Source: Betaproteobacteria bacterium (lineage in GTDB: Bacteria; Pseudomonadota; Gammaproteobacteria; Burkholderiales; SG8-41). Taken from it: a DNA stretch of 64,000 nt. The stretch is taken from positions 49,711 to 113,710 of the forward strand of contig JACPTK010000096.1 in NCBI GenBank assembly GCA_016192825.1, written 5' to 3'. Position 1 is the stretch's first letter. Each line of letters starts with the position of its first letter. A model generated the notes under the pieces. The model was given only the letters and a program-made list of their open reading frames with translations. It was not told the origin of the DNA and did no database searches. This document shows, one piece after another, positions 54,655 to 63,451 of the stretch. The translations under genes were made by a program, and so were the position numbers.

Positions 54655-56667
54655 ATGGATGCCTCATTCTTGCAACCGATCGAGGCGGCAGTCACGCTGT
54701 CGGTAATCTGGATCGGGCTGGGCCTGATCGGGCTGGCGTTCATGCGCGCGCCGCGGCTTGTCTCCCACGCCGTGTTTCCCGCCGGGGCGCTGGTGTCGAT
54801 ACTGCTTGCGGCGACCGGTCTGTGGGCTATCGGCGCGCCGCCCAGCGCGGCGATACTGCCGGCGGGCTTGCCCGACCTGCCATTCCACGTCCGCATCGAT
54901 GCGTTGTCCGGGTTTTTCCTGCTGCTGTTGGGCGGTGTCTCGTTCGGCATTTCGCTGTTCGCCGTCGGCTACTTTCGCGACACCGAGGCCGCGACGCTCG
55001 GACAGTTGAGCCTGCAGTACCACGTGTTCCTCGCCAGCATGGCCTTCGTGCTGATCGCCGACGACGCCTACCTGTTCATGGTGACCTGGGAGTCAATGGC
55101 GCTCTCCTCGTATTTCCTCGTCACCACAGAACACCATGAAGAGCGGAACCGCAAGGCCGGCTTCATCTACCTGCTGGTCGCGCATATCGGCGCGATCAGC
55201 ATCCTGTTGTGCTTTGGCGTGCTGCACGGCGGCCACGGCGACTACACGTTCGAGGCGTTGCGCGCGGCGGAACTGAGCGGCTTTTGGGCCACGGTGGCGT
55301 TCCTGCTCGCATTTTTCGGCTTCGGCGCCAAGGCCGGCATGCTGCCGCTGCACGTGTGGTTGCCGGAAGCGCATCCGGCCGCGCCGTCGCCGGTTTCCGC
55401 GCTGATGAGCGGCGTGATGCTGAAGACGGCGATCTACGGGATGATCCGCGTCATTTACGACCTGATCGGCGGTATCCGCTGGGAATGGGGGCTCACGGTG
55501 CTGTTGTTCGGTGCGGCCACCTCGCTGTTCGGCGTGCTGTTCGCGCTGATGCAGCACGATTTGAAACGCCTGCTCGCGTACCATTCGGTCGAGAACATCG
55601 GCATCATCCTGATCGGCATCGGGCTGTCGATGGTGTTCGTCGGCAGCGGCCACCCGGTCGCCGGAGCGCTCGGGCTGATCGCAGGGCTGTATCACACGCT
55701 CAATCACGCGGTGTTCAAGGGCCTGCTGTTCCTCGGTGCCGGCGCGATCCTGAAATCCACCGGGCTCAGGAACCTGAACGAGATGGGCGGGCTGATCCGC
55801 TACCTGCCGCACACCGCGCTGTATTTCCTGATCGGCGCGCTGGCGATCTCGGCGCTGCCGCCGCTGAACGGCTTCGTCTCCGAGTGGCTTACCTTCCAGG
55901 CGTCGCTGCAGGCGCCTCTATTGGAGAGCAGCGTGGTGCGAAGCCTGGTGCCGATCGTCGCTGCCGTGCTCGCGCTCTCGGGAGCGCTCACCGGCATGTG
56001 CTTCGTCAAGGTCTACGGCGTGGCTTTCCTCGGGCAGCACCGGCACGAGCTCGCCGAGAAGCCGCGCGAGGCGAGCCGATGGGAACGGGCCGGAATGTTG
56101 TGGCTGGCGGCCGCCTGTCTCGCCCTCGGGTTGCTGCCGGTCTTCATGATCGGGCAATTGAACAACGTCAGCCAGGCGCTGATCAACGCCGGCCTCTCCA
56201 ATGAGGCGATGGCCTCGGACTGGCTGTGGTTGGTGCCGACCTCGAGCGCGCAGGCGAGCTACAGCCCGATCGTGTTCCTGCTGGTGATCGCCGTGGTGTT
56301 TGAGCTGACGTATCTCGTGGTACGCCAGGTTTACCACGGCCGGCTGCGGCGCTCCGATCCCTGGGACTGCGGCTATCCTGAACAGACTTCGCGCATGGAG
56401 GACACCGCCGACGGCTTCGGACAGCCGGTCCGGCAGATCTTCGCGCCGGTGTTCCTGATCCACCGTGAAATCCCGCGGGCCGACGATCCCCAACCGGTGT
56501 TCAAGCAATCGGTGCAGGACCGGCACTGGTACTGGCTGTATCGGCCGATCGCGCGTTTCACCGAATTCCTGTCCGGCCACGTCGGCAAGCTGCAGCAGGG
56601 CCGCATCTCAATCTACCTGCTCTACAGCTTTCTCACGCTGATCGCGCTGCTGGTGTTCGCGCAATGA
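54655..56667 (+). CDS. HyfB-like antiporter subunit (complex 2)
   Basis: The 670-residue NuoL/HyfB-type membrane protein opens the second complex. Landmarks: FMVTWESMALSSYFLVTTEHHEE, HVWLPEAHPAAPSPVSALMSG, DLKRLLAYHSVENIGIILIG and PPLNGFVSEWLTFQ. It is similar in plan to the HyfB-like protein at 46678 but uses mainly CTG for Leu and differs throughout, so it is not a recent duplicate. It overlaps the next gene by four bases (ATGA). It should form an ion-pumping module of the complex. Confidence 0.88.
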   Translation: MDASFLQPIEAAVTLSVIWIGLGLIGLAFMRAPRLVSHAVFPAGALVSILLAATGLWAIGAPPSAAILPAGLPDLPFHVRIDALSGFFLLLLGGVSFGISLFAVGYFRDTEAATLGQLSLQYHVFLASMAFVLIADDAYLFMVTWESMALSSYFLVTTEHHEERNRKAGFIYLLVAHIGAISILLCFGVLHGGHGDYTFEALRAAELSGFWATVAFLLAFFGFGAKAGMLPLHVWLPEAHPAAPSPVSALMSGVMLKTAIYGMIRVIYDLIGGIRWEWGLTVLLFGAATSLFGVLFALMQHDLKRLLAYHSVENIGIILIGIGLSMVFVGSGHPVAGALGLIAGLYHTLNHAVFKGLLFLGAGAILKSTGLRNLNEMGGLIRYLPHTALYFLIGALAISALPPLNGFVSEWLTFQASLQAPLLESSVVRSLVPIVAAVLALSGALTGMCFVKVYGVAFLGQHRHELAEKPREASRWERAGMLWLAAACLALGLLPVFMIGQLNNVSQALINAGLSNEAMASDWLWLVPTSSAQASYSPIVFLLVIAVVFELTYLVVRQVYHGRLRRSDPWDCGYPEQTSRMEDTADGFGQPVRQIFAPVFLIHREIPRADDPQPVFKQSVQDRHWYWLYRPIARFTEFLSGHVGKLQQGRISIYLLYSFLTLIALLVFAQ

Positions 56668-57614
56668 ATATCGCAAGCGGAATCGTCTTTCAGGTGCTGC
56701 AATCGGTGCTGGTGGTGCTGATCGCGCCGCTCATGCTCGGCTGGGTCAACCAGTGTCGCGCCTGGCTGCAGAACAAGAGCGGCGCGGGAATCTGGCAGCC
56801 GTACAAGGTGCTGAACAAGCTGTTTCACAAGGACGCGGTGCTCGCGCACAACGCGTCCCACTTGTTCCGCTCCACGCCTTACATCCTGTTCGGCTGCATG
56901 TGGCTCGCGGTCGGCATCGTGCCGGTGCTGGCGACGTCGTTGCCGTTCGCGCCGGCCGCGGACGTAATCGCGCTGGTCGGGCTGTTTGCGCTCGCGCGCG
57001 TGTTCGTGTCGCTCGCAGCCATGGACATCGGCACCTCGTTCGGCACGCTCGGCGCGCGCCGCGAGATGATGATCGGTTTTCTCGCGGAGCCGGCGATGCT
57101 GATGACGCTGTTTACGGCCTCGCTCATCAGCCACTCCACTTCACTGGCGACCATCGTCGAGACGCTGGGCCACCGCGAGCTCGTAATTTACCCGAGCATG
57201 GCGTTCGCGGCGGTCGCATTCCTGATGGTGCTGCTCGCGGAGAACGCGCGCATACCGATCGACAACCCGTCCACGCACCTCGAGCTCACCATGATCCACG
57301 AGGCGATGATCCTTGAATACTCGGCGCGGCACCTGGCGCTGGTCGAATGGGCCTCCAGCCTCAAGCTCACCGCCTATATCACGATCGGCATTGCCATATT
57401 CGTGCCGTGGGGCATCGCGCAAGCCGGTGACTGGACTGGAATGCTGATCGCGATCGCCGTCCTGGTGGTGAAGCTCACACTGGCCGGCGCAGGGCTGGCG
57501 CTGCTCGAAACGGTGTCGGCGAAGATGCGCATCTTTCGCGCGCCCGAATTCCTGGGTACCGCCTTCATGCTCGCCACGCTCGGCATGCTGACCCACTTCC
57601 TGCTCGAAAGATAA
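56664..57614 (+). CDS. HyfC/NuoH-like membrane subunit (complex 2)
   Basis: The 316-residue anchor subunit has QPYKVLNKLFHKDAVLAHNAS, ARREMMIGFLAEPAMLM and RIPIDNPSTHLELTMIHEAM, the conserved acidic loops of NuoH/HyfC proteins. It should connect the peripheral arm (the NuoCD-like and NuoB-like subunits downstream) to the antiporter modules. It starts inside the end of the HyfB-like gene and is followed after 13 nt by the HyfE-like gene. Confidence 0.9.
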   Translation: MNIASGIVFQVLQSVLVVLIAPLMLGWVNQCRAWLQNKSGAGIWQPYKVLNKLFHKDAVLAHNASHLFRSTPYILFGCMWLAVGIVPVLATSLPFAPAADVIALVGLFALARVFVSLAAMDIGTSFGTLGARREMMIGFLAEPAMLMTLFTASLISHSTSLATIVETLGHRELVIYPSMAFAAVAFLMVLLAENARIPIDNPSTHLELTMIHEAMILEYSARHLALVEWASSLKLTAYITIGIAIFVPWGIAQAGDWTGMLIAIAVLVVKLTLAGAGLALLETVSAKMRIFRAPEFLGTAFMLATLGMLTHFLLER

Positions 57615-57627
57615 GGCGGCGGTCTAA

Positions 57628-58290
57628 ATGAACCTGCCGTTCTACACCCAGCTGATCAACCTGCTCGCGGCGCTGTTGCTGCTGCTCGCGTTCGCGATGC
57701 TCACGCAGCGGCGCATCCTGTCGCTCATCAACCTGTTCGCCCTGCAAGGCTTCGTGCTGGTGCTTTCCACGCTGGTAGTCGCCTACTCCACGCACCAGAG
57801 CCATCTGTATTACTCCGCGCTGCTGACGCTGATTCTCAAGGTGCTGTTCCTGCCGTGGATCATGCACCGCCTGATCCACGCGTTGAACGTGCGCTGGGAC
57901 GTCGAGACGCTGATCGACATCCCGGCGACGATGCTGATCGGTATCGTGCTGGTGATCTTCGCATTCAATCTGGCTGCCCCGATTTCGCAGTTCGCCGGCA
58001 CCATCACCAAGAGCACGCTCGGCATCGCCACCGCCAGCATCCTGCTGTCGTTCCTGATGATGATCACGCGACGCAAGGCGGTCTCGCAGGTGATCGGCTT
58101 CCTGACGATGGAAAACGGGCTGTTTTTCGCGGCGACTTCCGCGACCTACGGCATGCCGATGGTGGTTGAACTCGGCATTGCGCTCGACGTGCTGGTCGGC
58201 TCGCTGATCTTCGGCGTGTTCTTCTTTCACATCCGCGAGACTTTCGAGAGCCTCGACATTCACCACCTCGAGAAGCTGAAAGAACGCTGA
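57628..58290 (+). CDS. HyfE-like membrane subunit (complex 2)
   Basis: The 220-residue multi-helix protein corresponds to HyfE, with NuoK-like character in the C-terminal part (LTMENGLFFAATSATYGMPMVVELGIALDVLVGSLIFGVFFF). Its stop and the next gene's ATG overlap by one base (TGATG). The order B, C, E, F, G, I repeats that of the first complex exactly. Confidence 0.88.
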   Translation: MNLPFYTQLINLLAALLLLLAFAMLTQRRILSLINLFALQGFVLVLSTLVVAYSTHQSHLYYSALLTLILKVLFLPWIMHRLIHALNVRWDVETLIDIPATMLIGIVLVIFAFNLAAPISQFAGTITKSTLGIATASILLSFLMMITRRKAVSQVIGFLTMENGLFFAATSATYGMPMVVELGIALDVLVGSLIFGVFFFHIRETFESLDIHHLEKLKER

Positions 58291-59738
58291 TGGAATTATT
58301 GCTGGTACTGGGAGTCCCGTTCGCCGGCGGCATCGTGCTCGGATTCTGGGGCCACCGTGAATTCGCGCCGGAACTCAATTCCGGCATGAGCCTGCTTACT
58401 TTTCTGGCGGCGGCGGTGCTCACCGTGCACATTATCGCCGGCGGGCCGATCCTGGTGTGGCACGAGAATTTCTTCGTCGACTCGTTCAACGTGTTCCTGG
58501 TTGCGCTCACGGCGTTCGTCGCGTTCACGACTTCGCTCTTCAGTCGCCCGTACATGCGCATCGAGCTGAACCACGGCAAGCTTTCGCCAAACCGGCTGCG
58601 GCTCTATCACAGCATGTACCAGATGTTTACGTTCACCATGCTGCTTGCTCTGCTGACCAACAACGTCGGCATCCTGTGGGTGGCGATGGAGGCGGCCACG
58701 CTCACCACCGTGCTGCTGGTGAGCCTGTACCGCACGCCCGCGAGCCTGGAGGCGGCGTGGAAGTACTTCATCCTGTGCGGCGTGGGACTCGCGCAGGCGC
58801 TGTTCGGCACTATCCTGTTGTATTTCGCGGCGGAAAAGGTGCTGGGTGCGGGCGGCTCCGCGCTGCTCTGGACGCATTTGTACGAGGTGAAGGATCAGCT
58901 CGAGCCGACCGTGCTGGGACTCGCGTTTGTGTTCCTGCTGGTCGGCTACGGAACCAAGGTCGGGCTTGCGCCGCTGCACAACTGGCTGCCCGACGCGCAT
59001 GCGGAAGGCCCGACGCCGATCTCGGCGGTGCTGTCGGGGCTGTTGCTCAACGTCGCCCTGTATGCGGTGGTGCGTTCCAAGGTGCTGGTCGAAGGCGCGC
59101 TCGGCACCCATTTCGCCGGCCACCTGATGATGGGCTTTGGCCTGCTGTCGGTGGTGGTGGCGGCGTTCCTGCTGTCGCGCCAGAAGGACGTCAAGCGCCT
59201 GTTCGCCTATTCCTCGATCGAGCACATGGGACTGATGACTTTCGCCTTCGGTATGGGCGGCGCGCTCGCCACTTTCGCGGCGATGCTGCACATGACGGTG
59301 CACTCTCTGACCAAGTCGGCGATCTTTTTCACCGTCGGCCATGCCGCGCAGAAATCCGGCACGCAGATCATGGACAACATCCGGGGGCTGATCGACAGCA
59401 ATCCCACCATCGGCTGGGGGCTGATGCTCGGAAGCCTCGCGATTCTCGGCATGCCGCCGTTCGGCGTGTTCGCGAGCGAGTTCATGATCCTTACCGTGGC
59501 AATGCACCAGCAGCCATGGGCGACGCCGTTCCTGCTCGCCGCGCTGGGTGTCGCCTTCGCCGCGATTTTCGGCAAGGTCCAGCCGATGGTGTTCGGGACG
59601 GCGACCGCCAAGCGCCTGCCGCACCCGCCGGCGTTGATACCGGTGTTCGTTCATCTGGCGATCGTGCTGCTGCTCGGTCTCTATATTCCGCCGTATCTCG
59701 CCGAGTGGTACCGGCAGGCGGCGCAATTGATCGGGTGA
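58290..59738 (+). CDS. HyfF-like antiporter subunit (complex 2)
   Basis: The 482-residue NuoN/HyfF-type subunit shows LWVAMEAATLTTVLLVSLYR, HNWLPDAHAEGPTPISAVLSG, the Lys helix KDVKRLFAYSSIEHMGLMTFA and PPFGVFASEFMIL. It is the second pump module of the complex. The stop codon TGA is immediately continued by fourteen perfect GGGATGA repeats, which fill the gap to the large-subunit gene. Confidence 0.9.
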   Translation: MELLLVLGVPFAGGIVLGFWGHREFAPELNSGMSLLTFLAAAVLTVHIIAGGPILVWHENFFVDSFNVFLVALTAFVAFTTSLFSRPYMRIELNHGKLSPNRLRLYHSMYQMFTFTMLLALLTNNVGILWVAMEAATLTTVLLVSLYRTPASLEAAWKYFILCGVGLAQALFGTILLYFAAEKVLGAGGSALLWTHLYEVKDQLEPTVLGLAFVFLLVGYGTKVGLAPLHNWLPDAHAEGPTPISAVLSGLLLNVALYAVVRSKVLVEGALGTHFAGHLMMGFGLLSVVVAAFLLSRQKDVKRLFAYSSIEHMGLMTFAFGMGGALATFAAMLHMTVHSLTKSAIFFTVGHAAQKSGTQIMDNIRGLIDSNPTIGWGLMLGSLAILGMPPFGVFASEFMILTVAMHQQPWATPFLLAALGVAFAAIFGKVQPMVFGTATAKRLPHPPALIPVFVHLAIVLLLGLYIPPYLAEWYRQAAQLIG

Positions 59739-59836
59739 GGGATGAGGGATGAGGGATGAGGGATGAGGGATGAGGGATGAGGGATGAGGGATGAGGGATG
59801 AGGGATGAGGGATGAGGGATGAGGGATGAGGGATGA
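59739..59836. repeat. fourteen perfect GGGATGA heptamers
   Basis: The array starts at the nucleotide after the hyfF-like stop and ends 24 nt before the ATG of the large-subunit gene; a fifteenth, imperfect unit follows. Because 7 is not a multiple of 3, every reading frame contains repeated five-codon ORFs (ATG ... TGA) preceded by GAGGG. Confidence 0.95.
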
Positions 59837-59860
59837 GGGAGGAACACTCTCTGCCAACCG

Positions 59861-61465
59861 ATGAAGTTAGAAGATTTCCAGATTGAGCTGAAGCCGCTGC
59901 CCGGTGCGATGCCGGTCTGGCATGGACGAGTCGATGCACGGCAATGGCGCACAGCGTGCCAGCAGGTGCGCGACAAGGGCGGCCGGCTGGTCGCATTGTG
60001 GGGCTCGGACAACAGCGATCGGGGAGGGGGGTTCGCGGTGCACGCGGCGCTCACCGTGCAGTCGGGACTGCTGGTGATCGAGTTGCCGTTCAGCGGCGGG
60101 AGCTTCCCCGACATCTCCGACATCTTTCCGGCGGCGAACCGGATGCAGCGCGCGGTCCGCGATCTGTTTGGGGTCGGCGCCGAGAACGCGGCCGATCAGC
60201 GCAAGTGGTTGCGCCATACGGCGTGGCCGGCGGACGTCTTTCCCCTGCGGAAAGACGCCAGTTTCGAGTTTCCAGTTTCCAGTTCCAAGTTGGAATTAAA
60301 CCCTGAAGCTCAACTCGCAACTCGCAACTCGCGACTCGAAACCGGGCAAACGGATGACTATCCGTTTGTTCGTGTCGAAGGCGAAGGCGTGCACGAGATA
60401 CCGGTCGGGCCGGTGCACGCCGGCACGATCGAGCCGGGGCATTTCCGCTTCTCCATCGTCGGCGAAGGCGTGCTGCGCCTGGAGGAGCGGCTCGGCTACA
60501 AGCACAAGGGGATCGAGAAGCGCTTCGAGCAGATGACGCTTGCCGAAGGCGCGAAGCTTGCGGGGCGCGTGTCGGGCGATTCGACCGTGGCCTACGCCTG
60601 GGCCTACGCGATGGCGGTGGAATCGGCCGCCGGCATGACGCCGCCGCCGCGCGCGCTGTGGCTGCGGGCGCTGCTGCTCGAGCGCGAGCGCGTGGCGAAC
60701 CATCTCGGCGATCTCGGCTTTCTCGGCAACGATGCCGCGCTCGGCTTCGGTCTGGCCCAATTCCTCAGGCTCAAGGAAGATTGGCTGCGCATGAATGCCG
60801 CGTTGTTCGGTCACCGCTACCTGATGGACACCATCGCGCCCGGAGGCGTGGCGCGCGACGTGACGCCGGAGGGCATGGCGATCATGCGGCGCGATATGGG
60901 TGCGATGGAGGGGACCGTGGCGCTGTTGAAGGGCGTTTACGACGAGCACGCGGGCTTGCAGGACCGTTTCATAGGGTGCGGGCGCATCAAGCCCGATCAT
61001 GCCGACCGGCTGGGGCTCACCGGGCTCGCGGGTCGCGCCAGCGCCGTGGCGTGGGACCTGCGCGCGCAGTTCCCACCGGTTCCCTACGGCGAGTTTGAGG
61101 TGCGCATGGCCACTCACCGCAATGGCGACGTCGCCGCGCGCGTGACGGTGCGTTTCGAGGAAATATTCGAATCGCTGCGGCTGCTCCGGCTTATTCTCGA
61201 CCGCCTGCCGCTGGGCGAGCTGGCGTCGGCTGTCCCAACACCGCCGGCGGGCGCGTTGGGCATAGGCTGGGTCGAAGGCTGGCGCGGTGAGGTGCTCATC
61301 GCGCTGGAGACGGGTCCGAATAACGGCATTCGCCGCCTGCATCCGCACGATCCGTCGTGGCAGAACTGGCCGCTGCTCGAGCGCGCGGTGCTCGGCAACA
61401 TCGTTCCCGATTTCCCGCTGATCAACAAGTCGTTCAACCTGTCCTATAGCGGGCATGATTTGTGA
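59861..61465 (+). CDS. hydrogenase-like large subunit without Ni-Fe ligands (NuoCD/Ehr-type, complex 2)
   Basis: The 534-residue protein has a NuoC-like part (about 1-132, MQRAVRDLFGV, DVFPLRK) and a NuoD-like part (about 168-534, GEGVHEIPVGPVHAGTIEPGHFRF). Where hydrogenases have RICGxC it has RVSGDS (236-241), and at the C-terminus SYSG (528-531) replaces CxxC, so all four Ni ligands are gone. It therefore cannot be a hydrogenase; it fits the energy-converting hydrogenase-related (Ehr) group, whose electron carrier is unknown. The linker, about residues 134-160, is some 20 residues longer than in complex 1 and is translated from an inverted heptamer element. Confidence 0.88.
   Translation: MKLEDFQIELKPLPGAMPVWHGRVDARQWRTACQQVRDKGGRLVALWGSDNSDRGGGFAVHAALTVQSGLLVIELPFSGGSFPDISDIFPAANRMQRAVRDLFGVGAENAADQRKWLRHTAWPADVFPLRKDASFEFPVSSSKLELNPEAQLATRNSRLETGQTDDYPFVRVEGEGVHEIPVGPVHAGTIEPGHFRFSIVGEGVLRLEERLGYKHKGIEKRFEQMTLAEGAKLAGRVSGDSTVAYAWAYAMAVESAAGMTPPPRALWLRALLLERERVANHLGDLGFLGNDAALGFGLAQFLRLKEDWLRMNAALFGHRYLMDTIAPGGVARDVTPEGMAIMRRDMGAMEGTVALLKGVYDEHAGLQDRFIGCGRIKPDHADRLGLTGLAGRASAVAWDLRAQFPPVPYGEFEVRMATHRNGDVAARVTVRFEEIFESLRLLRLILDRLPLGELASAVPTPPAGALGIGWVEGWRGEVLIALETGPNNGIRRLHPHDPSWQNWPLLERAVLGNIVPDFPLINKSFNLSYSGHDL
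60262..60339. repeat. inverted heptamer element read in frame inside the large-subunit gene
   Basis: AGTTTCG, AGTTTCC, AGTTTCC, AGTTCCA, AGTTGGA (60262-60296) face AACTCGC three times and GACTCGA (60312-60339); the outer parts are complementary (GTTTCGAGT with ACTCGAAAC). The span is 78 nt, exactly 26 codons, and encodes the linker between the NuoC- and NuoD-like domains. Confidence 0.88.
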
Positions 61466-61469
61466 GCAA

Positions 61470-61549
61470 GCCGCGAGCCACGGGCCACGAGCTTCGAGCA
61501 CTGCAATTCGTAGCTCATGGCTCGCAGCTCGTAGCTGATAGCGGATAGC
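61470..61549. repeat. heptamer arrays between large- and small-subunit genes
   Basis: GCCGCGA, GCCACGG, GCCACGA, GCTTCGA (61470-61497), then after 10 nt TCGTAGC, TCATGGC, TCGCAGC, TCGTAGC, TGATAGC, GGATAGC (61508-61549). The right half ends one nucleotide before the ATG of the small subunit. The halves are partly complementary. These are the same unit types as at 21561-21706. Confidence 0.9.
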
Positions 61550-61550
61550 C

Positions 61551-62063
61551 ATGTATCACCTGCTGAAGCAGATCATTGTCACGGGCATCAAGACCGAGGC
61601 GCCGCCGCAGCCGGACGAGACGCTGCGCGTGACCGCGGAGCGGCTGCGCGCGGAGATCCTCGACTATTTCGCCGGCGCGCTCACCATCCGCCACGTGGAC
61701 GCGGGCTCGTGCAACGGCTGCGAGCTCGAGATTCACATGTGCAACAACCCTTATTACAACCTCGAGGGCCTGGGCATCAAGTTCGTCGCGAGCCCGCGCC
61801 ACGCCGACATGCTGCTGGTGACCGGACCGGTGTCGCGCCACATGGAAGTGGCGCTCAAGCGCACCTACGACGCGACGCCCGACCCGAAGCTGGTGGTGGC
61901 GATCGGCGACTGCGGTTGCACCGGCGGAATTTTCGGCGAGAGCTACGCGAGCTGCGGCAGGGTCTCGAACGTGATTCCGGTGGACGTCGCGGTGCCGGGC
62001 TGCCCGCCGACGCCGCTCGCGATCATGCAGGGCATCCTGACGGCCATCAGCAGAAAGGCGTGA
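61551..62063 (+). CDS. NuoB/HyfI-like small subunit (complex 2)
   Basis: The 170-residue protein has the complete set for one [4Fe-4S] cluster: GSCNGC (Cys54, Cys57), IGDCGCTGG and PGCPPTPLA, plus FVASPRHADMLLVTGPVSRHM. Unlike the complex 1 small subunit it has no ferredoxin domain, and no ferredoxin gene is nearby, so the electron donor or acceptor of complex 2 is not encoded here. The stop codon lies within the first unit of a heptamer array. Confidence 0.9.
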   Translation: MYHLLKQIIVTGIKTEAPPQPDETLRVTAERLRAEILDYFAGALTIRHVDAGSCNGCELEIHMCNNPYYNLEGLGIKFVASPRHADMLLVTGPVSRHMEVALKRTYDATPDPKLVVAIGDCGCTGGIFGESYASCGRVSNVIPVDVAVPGCPPTPLAIMQGILTAISRKA

Positions 62064-62157
62064 ATAGTGATTGGTGAATGGTGATTGGAGCAGCCGCTTG
62101 CGGGTGTATTGACGCAAAGCAGAGTCCATTTACTATTCACTAATCACCAATCACGCA
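62060..62157. repeat. inverted heptamer element after the small-subunit gene
   Basis: GTGAATA, GTGATTG, GTGAATG, GTGATTG (62060-62087, containing the stop codon) face TCACTAA, TCACCAA, TCACGCA (62137-62157). The left half is nearly the same as at 27738-27765. Confidence 0.9.
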
Positions 62158-62173
62158 TTCTTGGGGGCGAGCA

Positions 62174-63220
62174 ATGCGAGCGATGGTATTGGAGCAATTC
62201 GGCGCGCCGCTGAAGTTGAAGGACGTGCCGGTGCCGAAGATCGGCCCGAACGACGCGCTGATCAAGGTGCGCGTCTGCGGCGCAGGCCTGACGGTCGTCA
62301 TCATGATCGCGACGGCGGGACGGATCAAGTCGTTTCCGCGCATACCCGGGCACGAAATCGCCGGCGAGGTGGTGGAAGTGGGCTCCGAGGTGCGGACCGT
62401 CACGGTCGGAACCCGCGTCACCAGCCATTTCTATCTCACCTGCGGCAACTGCCGCTACTGCCGCAGCGGGCGCGAGACGCTGTGCGAGAACTTCCGCGGC
62501 AACGTCGGCAGCGGCTGCGACGGCGGCTACGCGGAGTACGTCGTGCTGCCCGAGCGCAACCTGGTGCCGATTCCGGCGGGGGTGACCGATCTCGAGGCGG
62601 CCGTGGCAAGCGATGCGATCGCGACGCCGTATCACGCCTGCCACGCGGAGGCGCAGATCAGCCCCGGGGACAACGTGCTCGTCACCGGCGCCGGCGGCGG
62701 CGTCGGCATCCACATGGTGCAGATGGCGCGGCTGTGCGGCGGGCGCGTGATCGCCGCGGAAGTCGGCGAGGAGAAGATGGAGCTCGCCCGCGCCATGGGC
62801 GCAGACGAGGTGATCGACGCGCGGCGCGGCGAGCTCGTGAAGCAGGTGAAGGCCCTCACCGAGGAGCGGGGCGTGGATGCCGCGATCGACATGGTCGCCA
62901 CCAGCGAGACCCTGCAGGCCTGCCTCGGCTCGCTCGCGCCGGGCGGACGGATGGTGATCATCGGCTCCAAGCCGAAATCGGTGTACGGCAGCGAACCCTC
63001 GTTCGTGGTCAATCCCCGGGAATTCATGCGGCAGGCGCAGGAGATCCACGGCTCGCGCTACGTCAACAACGCCGAAATCGCGCGCACGCTCGAGCTGGTG
63101 AAGCACAAGCGCATCAAGGCGGTGGTGAACAGGACCTTTCCGCTCGAGGAGGCGGAACAGGTGCACGAGCTGCTGCGGAAGAATGCGATCGCGGGGCGCG
63201 CGGCACTGATTGTCAGCTAG
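62174..63220 (+). CDS. zinc-dependent alcohol dehydrogenase-like (MDR superfamily)
   Basis: The 348-residue medium-chain dehydrogenase has a catalytic-zinc pattern (VCGAG near residue 34 and PGHEIAGEVVEVG), structural-zinc cysteines (TCGNCRYCRSGRETLC), and the nucleotide-binding GAGGGVGIHMVQMA. The usual CGxD at the first zinc ligand reads CGAG, so the second-shell Asp is missing. Substrate could be an alcohol or, less likely, an acyl-CoA or quinone-type electrophile. Separated from the hydrogenase-like cluster by a heptamer element; probably not part of it. Confidence 0.85.
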   Translation: MRAMVLEQFGAPLKLKDVPVPKIGPNDALIKVRVCGAGLTVVIMIATAGRIKSFPRIPGHEIAGEVVEVGSEVRTVTVGTRVTSHFYLTCGNCRYCRSGRETLCENFRGNVGSGCDGGYAEYVVLPERNLVPIPAGVTDLEAAVASDAIATPYHACHAEAQISPGDNVLVTGAGGGVGIHMVQMARLCGGRVIAAEVGEEKMELARAMGADEVIDARRGELVKQVKALTEERGVDAAIDMVATSETLQACLGSLAPGGRMVIIGSKPKSVYGSEPSFVVNPREFMRQAQEIHGSRYVNNAEIARTLELVKHKRIKAVVNRTFPLEEAEQVHELLRKNAIAGRAALIVS

Positions 63221-63451
63221 AGAAGCTGAACCACCAAGGACACGGAGGACACAGAGGAAAAGCAAGAACAATCGAACCGCCAAGCGCGCCAAAACCGCCA
63301 AGAAAATCAAGAAATAGACAGGATTGACAGGATTTACAGGATTAGATCGAAGAAAGAATTCTCCTCTGGCCAGAGGAGGGGTGGCGCAAAACGCCGGGGC
63401 GGTGGGAGTCGGATCACGATTCACGAATCACGGCTTTTGAGCCGCCGATGA
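63221..63451. repeat. mixed short arrays and an 18-bp palindrome
   Basis: CGCCAAG-type units (about 63268-63303), three ACAGGATTT-type 9-mers (63318-63344), a perfect palindrome CTCCTCTGGCCAGAGGAG (63361-63378) and heptamers ATCACGA, TTCACGA, ATCACGG (63413-63433). No gene is seen in this stretch. Confidence 0.8.
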
